A DNA stretch of 40,451 bases, taken from contig CAZFYZ010000025.1 in the NCBI GenBank assembly GCA_964523735.1, forward strand, positions 1 through 40,451, in the 5' to 3' direction. This document shows, in pieces, positions 22,762 through 31,004 of this stretch. Position 1 is the first letter of the stretch; every line of letters starts with the position of its first letter. This stretch comes from CAZFYZ01 sp964523735. Lineage in GTDB: Bacteria > Armatimonadota > UBA5829. The translations under genes were made by a program, and so were the position numbers. The notes under the pieces were generated by a model. It had not been told where the DNA came from. It saw only the letters and a program-made list of their open reading frames with translations, and made no database searches.

Positions 22762-25263
22762 ATGCCTAGAGTCTGGATCGACGGAAAGGAATACGAGGTC
22801 CGCGACGGGATCAACATGCTCGATGCCGTGTTGAGCGTGGGGCTGGATCTGCCCTACTTCTGCTGGCATCCCGCGATGGGTTCCGTGGGCGCGTGCCGTC
22901 AGTGCGCAGTGCGCGTGTACAAGGACGAGTCCGACACCAGGGGCAAGATCGAGATGGCGTGCATGACCCCCGCGAAGGACGGCACGCGCATCTCGATCAC
23001 AGACCCGGAAGCGAATGAATTCCGTCGATACATCATCGAATGGCTGATGACCAATCACCCGCACGATTGCCCGGTCTGCGACGAAGGCGGGGAGTGCCAT
23101 CTGCAGGACATGACCTGCATGACCGGGCACGTCTATCGGCGCTTCAGGGGCAGGAAGCGGACCTATCGAAACCAGTATCTCGGACCGTTCGTCACGCACG
23201 AGATGAACCGCTGCATCCAGTGTTGGCGGTGCGTGCGGTTCTATCGAGACATGGCCGGCGGTCGCGACTTCAACGTGTTTGGGTCCAAGAACCGGGTCTA
23301 CTTCGGCCGAGCCAAGGATGGAATACTCGAGTCGCCTTTTGCGGGAAACCTGGTCGAAGTTTGCCCAACGGGTGTGTTTACGGACAAGACCCTGCAGAAG
23401 CACTACACGCGCAAGTGGGACCTGGAGACAGCGCCGTCGGTCTGCATTCACTGCGGCTTGGGGTGCAACACGATTCCGGGGGCCAGATACGGTAAGCTGC
23501 GGCGGATCAGGGCTCGCTACAACCCTAATGTCAACGGCTACTTCCTCTGCGACCGGGGCAGGTACGGCTATGAGTTCGTGAACTCCAAGGCTCGTGCCAG
23601 GCAAGCGCGAATAGACCGGGAAGCAGTTCCTTGGGAGCAGGCAATCGAGAAGACGCGAGCGATCCTCGACGGCGCCAACCGGGTGATCGGAATCGGCTCG
23701 CCAAGGGCTTCGTTGGAATCGAACTACGCACTGAGGAAACTGGTTGGGGAGAACTCTTTCTCAACTGGACTGTCAGACTATGAACAGCAAGCGGCACAAG
23801 CGGCGCTTGAGCTTATGCGCAACGGGACGAGGATGGCATCGCTTGCTGAAGTTCAGTCGGCGGACAAGGTGTTGGTTCTCGATGCTGATCCGCTGAACGA
23901 AGCTCCAATGTTGGAGTATTATCTCCGGCAGGCGCAGAATCGGCTGAGGCTGAAAGTGTCCCGCGCGCTTGGCATACCCGACTGGGACGCTAACGCGGTG
24001 GCGACTGCGGCCGCGGGGGTGGAGCGCAGAGACTTGAGAGTGGAAAGCCCAGATGGGCTGGCCGGGGCGGAGAGGCCGCTCGTTGTTACTAGCTTGTCAG
24101 CCGGCGCTGATGTCGTGAGGCAGGCGGGGGAGATCGCAGCCTCAGTGCCTGAGTGCATGCTCTCGATCATCGCGCCTGAAGCCAACACCATCGGCGTTGC
24201 GATGATGGGCGGGAAGAGCGTTGACGAAGCGCTGGGCTCAATCGAGCCGGGCGACGCGCTGATCGTGTTGGAGAATGATCTTGCACGCAGGGTCGAGCCA
24301 GCGTTGTTCGAGAGGGCGATGGATATTGCATCGGTTACATCGCTGGACTGCATCGAGACTCACGTCACGGGTCAAGCGGAGGTTGTGCTCCCCGTACCAG
24401 CGTATGTTGAGACCAATGGCACATTCGTCAACAACGAGTGCAGGGCGCAGAGGTTCTATCAAGCCTTCATACCAAAGGGCGATATACGTCACGCCTGGGA
24501 TGTCTGCCAGCAGTTGGCGGCGGAACACTGGTGGGCCAGCTACCAGGACGTGCTGAACGAGAGCGCATCACTTCCGGTTTTCGAGGCTATTGTTGATGCA
24601 GCGCCCATGGCAGATTGGAGATCGGAAGCGGATCAGAATGTCGCCAGGCAATCTCATCGGTTCAGCGGTCGCACTGCGAAAGACGCCGACTGGACGATGG
24701 ATGAGCCAAAGCCGCAGGATGACCCCGGCACGCCTTTTGCCTTCTCAATGGAAGGGGATCAGGCCGTTGTCCCCGGCGCTCTTGAGCCCAGGTACTGGTG
24801 GCCGGGGTGGAACTCGACGAACTCAATCACGAAGTTTCAGATAGAGGTGAATGGCTCGATGCATGGAGGCAACACGGGGGGCGTGCTTCGGCCTGAGGTG
24901 AGTGGTGAGTCGGCAGGTGGGGGCATCCTTCGACGGGCTCAGGATGAAGTGGTTCCTGAACCGGGGGAAGTGTGGTTGAGTCCGAGGACGTATGTGTTCG
25001 GCTCGGAGGAACTGTCGCGGTTGGCGCCGGGGGTTGCCGAGTTGGCGGCGAAGGCGGGGGTGAGTCTGCATCCGGAGACAGCCGAGAAGCTCGGCTTGAT
25101 CGAGGGGGAGCTAGCGGATATTCGGGTCGCAGAGAGGTCGCTAAGGCTGCCTGTGAGACTGGACGAGGCATTGGAGCTGGACGCTGCCCAGGTGCCCGCG
25201 GGGTTGCCTGAGACGGTTGGCATTGTCCGACCGATGGCGGTCAAGATCGTGAGGGCCGAATGA
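22762..25263 (+). CDS. nuoG: NADH:quinone oxidoreductase subunit G, with N7 cluster site
   Basis: NuoG, the large Fe-S subunit (833 residues from this ATG). Ligands in order: [2Fe-2S] Cys34, 45, 48, 67; N5 His99, Cys103, 106, 112; N4 Cys151, 154, 157, 201; and Cys228, 231, 235, 263, exactly the Cx2Cx3Cx27C pattern of the off-pathway cluster N7 found in E. coli and Thermus. A molybdopterin-oxidoreductase-like domain follows and has no visible cofactor role. Near the C-terminus, GGGILRRAQDEVV is encoded by a dispersed repeat. The frame is open to a TTG at 22744 inside the hairpin, but MPRVWIDGKEYEV at 22762 is the usual start. No ribosome site is seen. The stop overlaps nuoH (ATGA). Confidence 0.93.
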   Translation: MPRVWIDGKEYEVRDGINMLDAVLSVGLDLPYFCWHPAMGSVGACRQCAVRVYKDESDTRGKIEMACMTPAKDGTRISITDPEANEFRRYIIEWLMTNHPHDCPVCDEGGECHLQDMTCMTGHVYRRFRGRKRTYRNQYLGPFVTHEMNRCIQCWRCVRFYRDMAGGRDFNVFGSKNRVYFGRAKDGILESPFAGNLVEVCPTGVFTDKTLQKHYTRKWDLETAPSVCIHCGLGCNTIPGARYGKLRRIRARYNPNVNGYFLCDRGRYGYEFVNSKARARQARIDREAVPWEQAIEKTRAILDGANRVIGIGSPRASLESNYALRKLVGENSFSTGLSDYEQQAAQAALELMRNGTRMASLAEVQSADKVLVLDADPLNEAPMLEYYLRQAQNRLRLKVSRALGIPDWDANAVATAAAGVERRDLRVESPDGLAGAERPLVVTSLSAGADVVRQAGEIAASVPECMLSIIAPEANTIGVAMMGGKSVDEALGSIEPGDALIVLENDLARRVEPALFERAMDIASVTSLDCIETHVTGQAEVVLPVPAYVETNGTFVNNECRAQRFYQAFIPKGDIRHAWDVCQQLAAEHWWASYQDVLNESASLPVFEAIVDAAPMADWRSEADQNVARQSHRFSGRTAKDADWTMDEPKPQDDPGTPFAFSMEGDQAVVPGALEPRYWWPGWNSTNSITKFQIEVNGSMHGGNTGGVLRPEVSGESAGGGILRRAQDEVVPEPGEVWLSPRTYVFGSEELSRLAPGVAELAAKAGVSLHPETAEKLGLIEGELADIRVAERSLRLPVRLDEALELDAAQVPAGLPETVGIVRPMAVKIVRAE
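24924..24948. repeat. Dispersed element catccttcgacgggctcagg-atgaa, in frame in nuoG
   Basis: A hairpin-forming element (catcct / aggatg) that I recognise as widespread in environmental genomes. It encodes ILRRAQDE in NuoG, near the C-terminus. A near copy is at 16695-16718. Confidence 0.75.
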
Positions 25264-26196
25264 CAGCGGCTTTGTGGACACTAGTGATCGGCGTTGGGGT
25301 GCTCGCGGTCCTGCTCGGTATCACGACCGGCATGATCTGGATCGAGCGCCGGGTTCTCGCGCGGTTCCAGGACAGACTTGGACCGAATCGAGTGGGGCCG
25401 ATGGGGCTACTGCAGCCAATTGCCGACGTGATCAAGCTCTTCATGAAGGAGGACTGGACCCCGCCCTTCGCGGACCGGCTGGTGTTCGTTCTTGCACCAA
25501 CGATTCTTGCGATGACGGTGCTGCTCGCTTTCGTGGTGGTACCCTTCTCGGAGGCAGTCAGAGTGTCGGACGCCAACGTTGGCTTGCTGTTCTTCCTGGG
25601 GATGACCTCGCTTGGCGTCTACAGCGTGGTATTGGCAGGATGGTCCTCGAACAGCAAGTACTCCCTGATCGGTGGGATGCGCGCCGCCGCTCAGATGATC
25701 AGCTACGAGATTCCCATGGCGCTGGCGATGATAGGCGCCGTGATGCTGGCGGGTTCTTTCCGGTTGGTCGACATAGTCAACGATCAGTCTGGGGTCTGGT
25801 ACGTTCTGCTTCAGCCCTTGGGGTTTGCCGTATTTATGATAGCCGGGCTAGCGGAAGCGCGCAGATCGCCGTTCGACTTNNNNNNNNNNTGGCTATCACA
25901 CTGAGTACTCGAGCATGAAGTTCGCGCTGTTCTTCATGGGGGAGTATCTGGACGTGATCCTGATCAGCGCAATGGCCACGGTGCTCTTCCTTGGAGGATG
26001 GCACGGTCCAGTTCTGCCTGGGGTCGTCTGGTTCCTGATCAAAATGTTCGCGGTGATATTCCTGTTCATCTGGTCAAGAGCGACCCTGCCTAGGTTCAGG
26101 TTCGACCAACTGATGCGATTTGGATGGAAGTGGCTACTGCCGCTCGCGCTAGTCAATGTTCTGGTGACAGGGGCGGTGGCGCTGGTGCTCCAATGA
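25260..26196 (+). CDS. nuoH: NADH:quinone oxidoreductase subunit H (gap inside)
   Basis: NuoH, the eight-helix membrane subunit forming the quinone tunnel. The first part (25260-25879) has MIWIERRVLARFQDRLGPNR, VGPMGLLQPIADVIKLFMKE and AEARRSPFD. After the N-run, GYHTEYSSMKFALFFMGEY continues in another frame to the stop at 26196. The expected piece (LPEAESELVA-like) is about 27 nt, so the frame break is an artefact of the ten-N placeholder and the gene is intact. The missing stretch holds conserved acidic residues of the quinone channel. Start overlaps nuoG by ATGA. Confidence 0.93.
25880..25889. other. Assembly gap (10 N) inside nuoH
   Basis: About 27 nt are expected from the conserved protein, so the N count is not the real length and the apparent frameshift is not real. 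Confidence 0.95.
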
Positions 26197-26197
26197 T

Positions 26198-26273
26198 GAA
26201 TTGAGAATCACGAATTATGAATTGGGGAGCCCATCGGGTCAATTCGCAATTCATAACTCATAATTCATAATTC
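26198..26273. repeat. Mirror-like hairpin repeat (gaattat units) between nuoH and nuoI
   Basis: Left arm 26198-26224 (gaattgagaatcacgaatta..) and right arm 26240-26273 (..cataactcataattcataa) are inverted copies. The right arm is a heptad array of cataatt units. It resembles the short tandem heptad repeats described in heterocystous cyanobacteria. Confidence 0.9.
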
Positions 26274-26286
26274 GCGGAGCGGGAGA

Positions 26287-26802
26287 GTGTATTCAACACT
26301 ACGAGCGTTGTGGGTCCTGCTGACGCACTTGTGGCGGCGGCGAGTGACGGTGCCTTACCCGGAGAAGAAGGCGTATGTCCCCCCCAGGTGGCGGGGGAGG
26401 ATCATCCTCTCGCGCGACCCTGAGGGCAAGGAGCGATGTGTCGCGTGCTATCTGTGTGCGGCCGCTTGCCCGGTGGATTGCATCGCACTGCAGGCAACGG
26501 AGGACGAGCACGGCAGGCGCTATCCGGAGTGGTTCAGGATCAACTTCAGCCGATGCATATTCTGCGGGTTCTGCGAAGAGGCATGTCCCACTTATGCGAT
26601 TCAGCTTACAACCGACTATGAGATGAGCGAGTATGACCGCAGCCAGATGGTCTATGAGAAGGAGGACCTCACGATCAGCGGACAGGGCAAGTACGTCGGC
26701 TACGATTTCTACAAACACTCCGGTTTGGCTATCGAGGGCAAGGACAAAGGGGAAGCGATCGATGAGCTGAAGCCGGTAGACGCAAAGGACCTGTTGCCGT
26801 GA
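26287..26802 (+). CDS. nuoI: NADH:quinone oxidoreductase subunit I
   Basis: NuoI carries clusters N6a and N6b. The 171-residue protein has two ferredoxin motifs: Cys51, 54, 57, 61 (CVACYLCAAACP) and Cys90, 93, 96, 100 (CIFCGFCEEACP). The GTG start at 26287 has GCGGGAGA directly before it. The end overlaps the GTG of nuoJ (GTGA). The C-terminal 40 residues (YKHSGLAIEGKDKGE) are lineage-specific. Confidence 0.94.
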   Translation: MYSTLRALWVLLTHLWRRRVTVPYPEKKAYVPPRWRGRIILSRDPEGKERCVACYLCAAACPVDCIALQATEDEHGRRYPEWFRINFSRCIFCGFCEEACPTYAIQLTTDYEMSEYDRSQMVYEKEDLTISGQGKYVGYDFYKHSGLAIEGKDKGEAIDELKPVDAKDLLP

Positions 26803-27338
26803 GCGTACTTTTCTATGTTTCGGCCTGCGTGGCTGTCATAGCCGGGCTCCTGGTGATCTCTCAGACGAACGCCATGCGCGCGCTTCTGAGCCTGGTCGTG
26901 CTGCTGCTGGCGGTGGCTTCGGTATTCTACACCCTTGGCGGACCGTTCGCGGCAGTGCTGCAGATAGTAGTCTACGCCGGAGCAATCATAGTGCTCTTTG
27001 TGTTCGTCGTGATGATGCTGAATCTGGGGCCGGGGGCTCAGGAGAGGGAACGGGACTGGGTATCGAGTGTGCTTTGGGTGGCGCCGATAGTGCTGGCCGC
27101 AGCGCTGCTGGTGCAGTTCGTGGCAACCGTCTCGACTCGCGCGCCTTTTCGCGGAGCGGCAGTAGTGCTTCCTAAAGCGGTGGGGATCAGTCTGTTCAGG
27201 GACTATGTGATCGGTGTGGAACTCGCGTCAGTGCTCCTACTAGCGGGGCTAGTGGCAGCGTTTCACTATGGGCGGCGGGCCGGCACGGAGATCGGCCGGC
27301 ACGAGGAGAACGCGACGTCGGAGGCGACGATTGAATAG
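26799..27338 (+). CDS. nuoJ: NADH:quinone oxidoreductase subunit J
   Basis: NuoJ, a five-helix membrane subunit. The 179-residue protein has QTNAMRALLSLVVLLLAVA and VLQIVVYAGAIIVLFVFVVM, the pi-bulge helix 3 of the family, followed by MLNLG. GTG start overlapping the nuoI stop. Its end overlaps the nuoK start by 8 nt. Confidence 0.93.
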   Translation: MSVLFYVSACVAVIAGLLVISQTNAMRALLSLVVLLLAVASVFYTLGGPFAAVLQIVVYAGAIIVLFVFVVMMLNLGPGAQERERDWVSSVLWVAPIVLAAALLVQFVATVSTRAPFRGAAVVLPKAVGISLFRDYVIGVELASVLLLAGLVAAFHYGRRAGTEIGRHEENATSEATIE

Positions 27339-27650
27339 CGCAAGCGCAAACGAAGCGATAATACTTGCCGCGGTCCNNNNNNNNNNCTGTTCGCGATTGG
27401 GCTAGTCGGAGTGATGGCCCGACGCAACCTTGTGTTCGTGCTGATGTCTCTCGAGATAATGCTAACGGCGGCAGCAGTCGCCTTCGTGGCAGCGGCCTCG
27501 AAATGGAACCAGCCAGACGGACAGGTGGTCGTGATGTTCATACTCGTCACCGCAGCCGCGGAAGTTGCGGTCGGACTGTCGCTCGTGCTGAGAATACACC
27601 ACAAGTGGAAGACAGTGGACGTGGACGAGCTTAGCTCGATGAAAGGGTAG
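27331..27650 (+). CDS. nuoK: NADH:quinone oxidoreductase subunit K (gap inside)
   Basis: NuoK, a three-helix membrane subunit with proton-channel glutamates. The TTG at 27331 has a GGAGG six bases upstream and begins MNSASANEAIILAAV. After the N-run the codons read LFAIGLVGVMARRNLVFVLM and SLEIMLTAAAVAFVA, then VMFILVTAAAEVAVGLSLVL, both typical. The frames before and after the gap differ by two bases, explained by the placeholder length. It overlaps nuoJ by 8 nt. A start at the ATG of 27411 would lose the first helix and is rejected. Confidence 0.9.
27377..27386. other. Assembly gap (10 N) inside nuoK
   Basis: Lies in the first membrane helix; only a few bases should be missing. Confidence 0.95.
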
Positions 27651-27653
27651 GTC

Positions 27654-29537
27654 TTGGAGCAACTGCTCTGGATAGTCGTAATATCGCCGTTCGTGGGGGC
27701 GCTGGTGCTGGCAGTCTTCGGCGGCTATATGCCCAAGAAGATGGCTGGCACGATCGGCTGCGCCTCGGTTGGGGCGTCATGGATCGCGGCGATGGTGCTC
27801 TCTGCAATCGTGCGGCGTGGGGCGCTGGATTCCGTGCTCTACGAGTGGATGGGCGTGGGTGGGCTCAGGATTACGATCGATCTGCGACTGGATGCACTGT
27901 CCATGGTGATGGTCGGCGTGATTACGTTCGTCGGGTTCCTGATCCACCTCTATGCGGCACAGTCGATGTACGACGAGGATGGCTACAGCCGATTCTTCGC
28001 CTACATGAACCTGTTCGTGGGATCGATGCTGACTCTGGTGCTGGCGGGGAACCTGGTTCTACTCTATCTGGGATGGGAAGGCGTAGGCCTCTGCTCGTAT
28101 CTGCTGATCGGATTCTGGTACAGAGACTCAAACAACGGCAACGCCGCGCAGAAAGCGTTCATCGTTACGCGCGTGGGAGATACCGCACTGGCTATCGGCT
28201 TGTTCCTGATCTTTGTGAGGATCGGGTCCCTGGACATCCGGACGATCACAGACATCGCGCGCGGGGCTTGGACGCCGGGCGGCCCGGTGATAGCGACTAT
28301 CGCGATTCTGATCATCGGCGGAGCTATAGGCAAATCGGCCCAGCTTCCCTTGCAGACCTGGCTGCCTGACGCGATGGCCGGCCCCACCCCGGTAAGCGCC
28401 TTGATTCATGCGGCCACAATGGTGACAGCGGGCGTCTACCTGATCGCGCGGCTCCATGTGATCTTTGAGATGTCTCAGATGGCTATGATGGTTGTCGCGG
28501 TCATCGGGGCGGCCACGCTCGTTTATGCGGGGTTCAGCGCGCTGACTCAGAGAGACATCAAGCGCGTGCTGGCATACTCGACAATCAGCCAGATCGGTTA
28601 CATGTTCTTGGCGCTGGGAGTTGGCGCGTGGACGGCTGCCATGTTCCACTTCATGACCCACGCGTCCTTCAAGGCGCTGCTGTTCCTCTCCGCCGGCATC
28701 GTGATCGACGCACTGCACCACGAGCACGATATGTTCAGGATGGGCGGACTCAGGAATCGCCTGCCAGTGGCCTACTGGACATTCCTGATCGGCGCTGCGT
28801 CGCTCTCGGCGCTGCCACTGGTGACTGCGGGGTTCTACAGCAAGGACGCGATACTCTACGCCGCTTGGGCGTCGGAATCAGGAGGAACTGCTCTGTGGGC
28901 CGCGGGCATCGTGGGGGCGCTCATCACGGCAGCCTATTCGTTCAGGGCGGTCTTCCTGACGTTTCACGGTGAGCCCAAGACCGAAGTCACCAAGCCGCCC
29001 GGCTCGCTGATGGAGCTAGTCGTGATCGTACTGGCGTTCCTTGCTCTGACGACGGGGTTTGTGGGAGTGCCGAGGGCGCTTGGCGGATTCGAGCCGTTTG
29101 AGGAACTGATGCACAGCGTGTTCCCGGGACTCCAGCTTGTGCCTGCCAGGTCGGGGACGTCGGTACAGGCTCTGCTGATGGCGATATCCTCGGCAGTCGC
29201 GCTTCTAGGCCTGTGGATGGCTTACATCCACTTCAGGAAGCCTGCCCTCTCTGAGGCTGTAGGGCGGTCGCCTGTTGGGCGTGCTACCCACCGATTCCTG
29301 TTCGTGGGATGGGGCTTTGACTGGCTCTACGATAGGGCGTTTGTTCGACCGTTCAAGGCGATCGCGTTTGCGAACCGGGCGGATTTCGTGGATAAGCTGT
29401 ACGCGGGCCTTGCCTTGACCGCAGCGTACCTGAACCGCGCCCTGGCGTTCGCGCAGACAGGGCGCACACGGCATTATGCAACAGCTGTTGTGTTAGGCGC
29501 GGTTGTGCTTGGGGCGATTATGTTGTTGGCGAGATAA
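27654..29537 (+). CDS. nuoL: NADH:quinone oxidoreductase subunit L
   Basis: NuoL, the distal antiporter-like proton pump of complex I with about 16 helices and the long lateral helix. The 627-residue protein has LGWEGVGLCSYLLIGFWY, GKSAQLPLQTWLPDAMAGPT (family block), HAATMVTAGVYLIAR and ITQ-like QRDIKRVLAYSTISQIGYMF. TTG start at 27654, 3 nt after nuoK, with AGGGTAG upstream. Confidence 0.95.
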   Translation: MEQLLWIVVISPFVGALVLAVFGGYMPKKMAGTIGCASVGASWIAAMVLSAIVRRGALDSVLYEWMGVGGLRITIDLRLDALSMVMVGVITFVGFLIHLYAAQSMYDEDGYSRFFAYMNLFVGSMLTLVLAGNLVLLYLGWEGVGLCSYLLIGFWYRDSNNGNAAQKAFIVTRVGDTALAIGLFLIFVRIGSLDIRTITDIARGAWTPGGPVIATIAILIIGGAIGKSAQLPLQTWLPDAMAGPTPVSALIHAATMVTAGVYLIARLHVIFEMSQMAMMVVAVIGAATLVYAGFSALTQRDIKRVLAYSTISQIGYMFLALGVGAWTAAMFHFMTHASFKALLFLSAGIVIDALHHEHDMFRMGGLRNRLPVAYWTFLIGAASLSALPLVTAGFYSKDAILYAAWASESGGTALWAAGIVGALITAAYSFRAVFLTFHGEPKTEVTKPPGSLMELVVIVLAFLALTTGFVGVPRALGGFEPFEELMHSVFPGLQLVPARSGTSVQALLMAISSAVALLGLWMAYIHFRKPALSEAVGRSPVGRATHRFLFVGWGFDWLYDRAFVRPFKAIAFANRADFVDKLYAGLALTAAYLNRALAFAQTGRTRHYATAVVLGAVVLGAIMLLAR

Positions 29538-29540
29538 GAG

Positions 29541-31004
29541 ATGATCCTGACCTGGATAATAGCAGTACCGGCGATCGGCGGAGCGCTTGCCTGGATCGTA
29601 AGCGGCAAGAGCGCGCTTGCTGCCAGGTGGATAGCGCTGCTGGCGTGCCTCGTCGACCTTGGAATCGCCGTGGGGCTGTGGGCGGCAGGCGGATACCGGG
29701 GCGGGATGATCGCCGAGCAGAGCGTGCCGTGGATACCGAGGTTCGGGATCGGCTATCACCTTGCTATGGATGGACTCAGCTTGCTGCTTGTGCTGCTGAC
29801 ATGCCTCCTGGGAGCAGTCGCGGTCGCTGTGTCCTGGCGCGAGATCAACGAGCGCGTCGGCGCGTTTCACCTCTCGCTGCTTCTGCTGCTATCGGGCATT
29901 CTCGGCGTATTCCTGGCCTTTGACCTGTTTCTGTTCTACTCATTCTGGGAGCTGATGCTGATCCCGATGTACTTCCTGATCGGGCTGTGGGGGCACGAGA
30001 ACAGGGTCTATGCCGCGATCAAGTTCTTCATCTTCACCTTCGCCAGCGGCCTGTTCATGCTGATCGCCATCCTGGGGCTGGTGATGCTCAATGGCCGTGC
30101 AACCGGGTTGTACACATTCGACTATCCTACCCTGTCGGCAACGGCGGCAGCGACCGGGCCCTACGCATTCTGGTTGATGATGGGGTTCTTCATAGCGTTC
30201 GCCGTCAAGCTGCCCGCTATCCCGGTGCACACGTGGCTGCCGGATGCTCACACGGAGGCCCCGACAGCAGGCAGCGTCATACTGGCCGGGCTACTGCTGA
30301 AGACGGGGGCGTACGGCATCATCCGGTTTGCTATCCCGCTGTTCCCGGCCGCGTCCGGCGATATACGCACGGCTGCGATGATTCTGGGCACGGCAGGCAT
30401 ACTGTACGGCGCCATACTCGCGTTCGCTCAGAAGGACTTCAAGAGAATGGTCGCATACACGAGCGTCAGCCATATGGGGTTCGTATTGCTCGGCATCTAC
30501 GCCGGCACCCCCCTGGCGCTGGCAGGCGTTGTGATTGAGATACTGAGCCACGGCATTTCGACAGGCGCGCTATTCGCAATCGCCGGGATGCTCCAGGAGC
30601 GAACGCACACGCGAGACTTCGACAGGCTCGGAGGCCTTTGGGCGACTGCGCCCAAGATGGGAGGGTTCGCACTTCTGTTTGCACTCGCCGCGCTTGGACT
30701 GCCGGGCATGGGCAACTTCATCGGGGAGTTCCTGATCCTGCTGGGCGCATTCCAGACCGCTCCGGTGATCGCTATCGTGGCAGCGCTTGGGCTTGTCCTG
30801 TCCGTGATCTACTCACTCAGGTTGGTTCAGCTGTCGATCTTCGGGCCGAACGAGAACAACTGGTCCATTGCTGATCTCAATGCGCGTGAGGTAGCAGTGC
30901 TCGCGGTGATGGCAATTGTGATACTTCATCTCGGGCTGTATCCGCAGCCGGTGTTTGATGCCGCGCGAGAGTCACTCACGACTATCGAGAGGCCGACGCA
31001 ATGA
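29541..31004 (+). CDS. nuoM: NADH:quinone oxidoreductase subunit M
   Basis: NuoM, antiporter-like proton pump with about 14 helices, 487 residues. Signature parts: YSFWELMLIPMYFLIGLWG with the essential Glu, AVKLPAIPVHTWLPDAHTEA, and KDFKRMVAYTSVSHMGFVLL. ATG 4 nt after the nuoL stop. Its stop overlaps the nuoN ATG (ATGA). Confidence 0.95.
   Translation: MILTWIIAVPAIGGALAWIVSGKSALAARWIALLACLVDLGIAVGLWAAGGYRGGMIAEQSVPWIPRFGIGYHLAMDGLSLLLVLLTCLLGAVAVAVSWREINERVGAFHLSLLLLLSGILGVFLAFDLFLFYSFWELMLIPMYFLIGLWGHENRVYAAIKFFIFTFASGLFMLIAILGLVMLNGRATGLYTFDYPTLSATAAATGPYAFWLMMGFFIAFAVKLPAIPVHTWLPDAHTEAPTAGSVILAGLLLKTGAYGIIRFAIPLFPAASGDIRTAAMILGTAGILYGAILAFAQKDFKRMVAYTSVSHMGFVLLGIYAGTPLALAGVVIEILSHGISTGALFAIAGMLQERTHTRDFDRLGGLWATAPKMGGFALLFALAALGLPGMGNFIGEFLILLGAFQTAPVIAIVAALGLVLSVIYSLRLVQLSIFGPNENNWSIADLNAREVAVLAVMAIVILHLGLYPQPVFDAARESLTTIERPTQ

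Noticed and set aside
25260..26196. nuoH as a frameshifted pseudogene
   Set aside because: The break coincides with a ten-N gap where about 27 conserved bases are expected.
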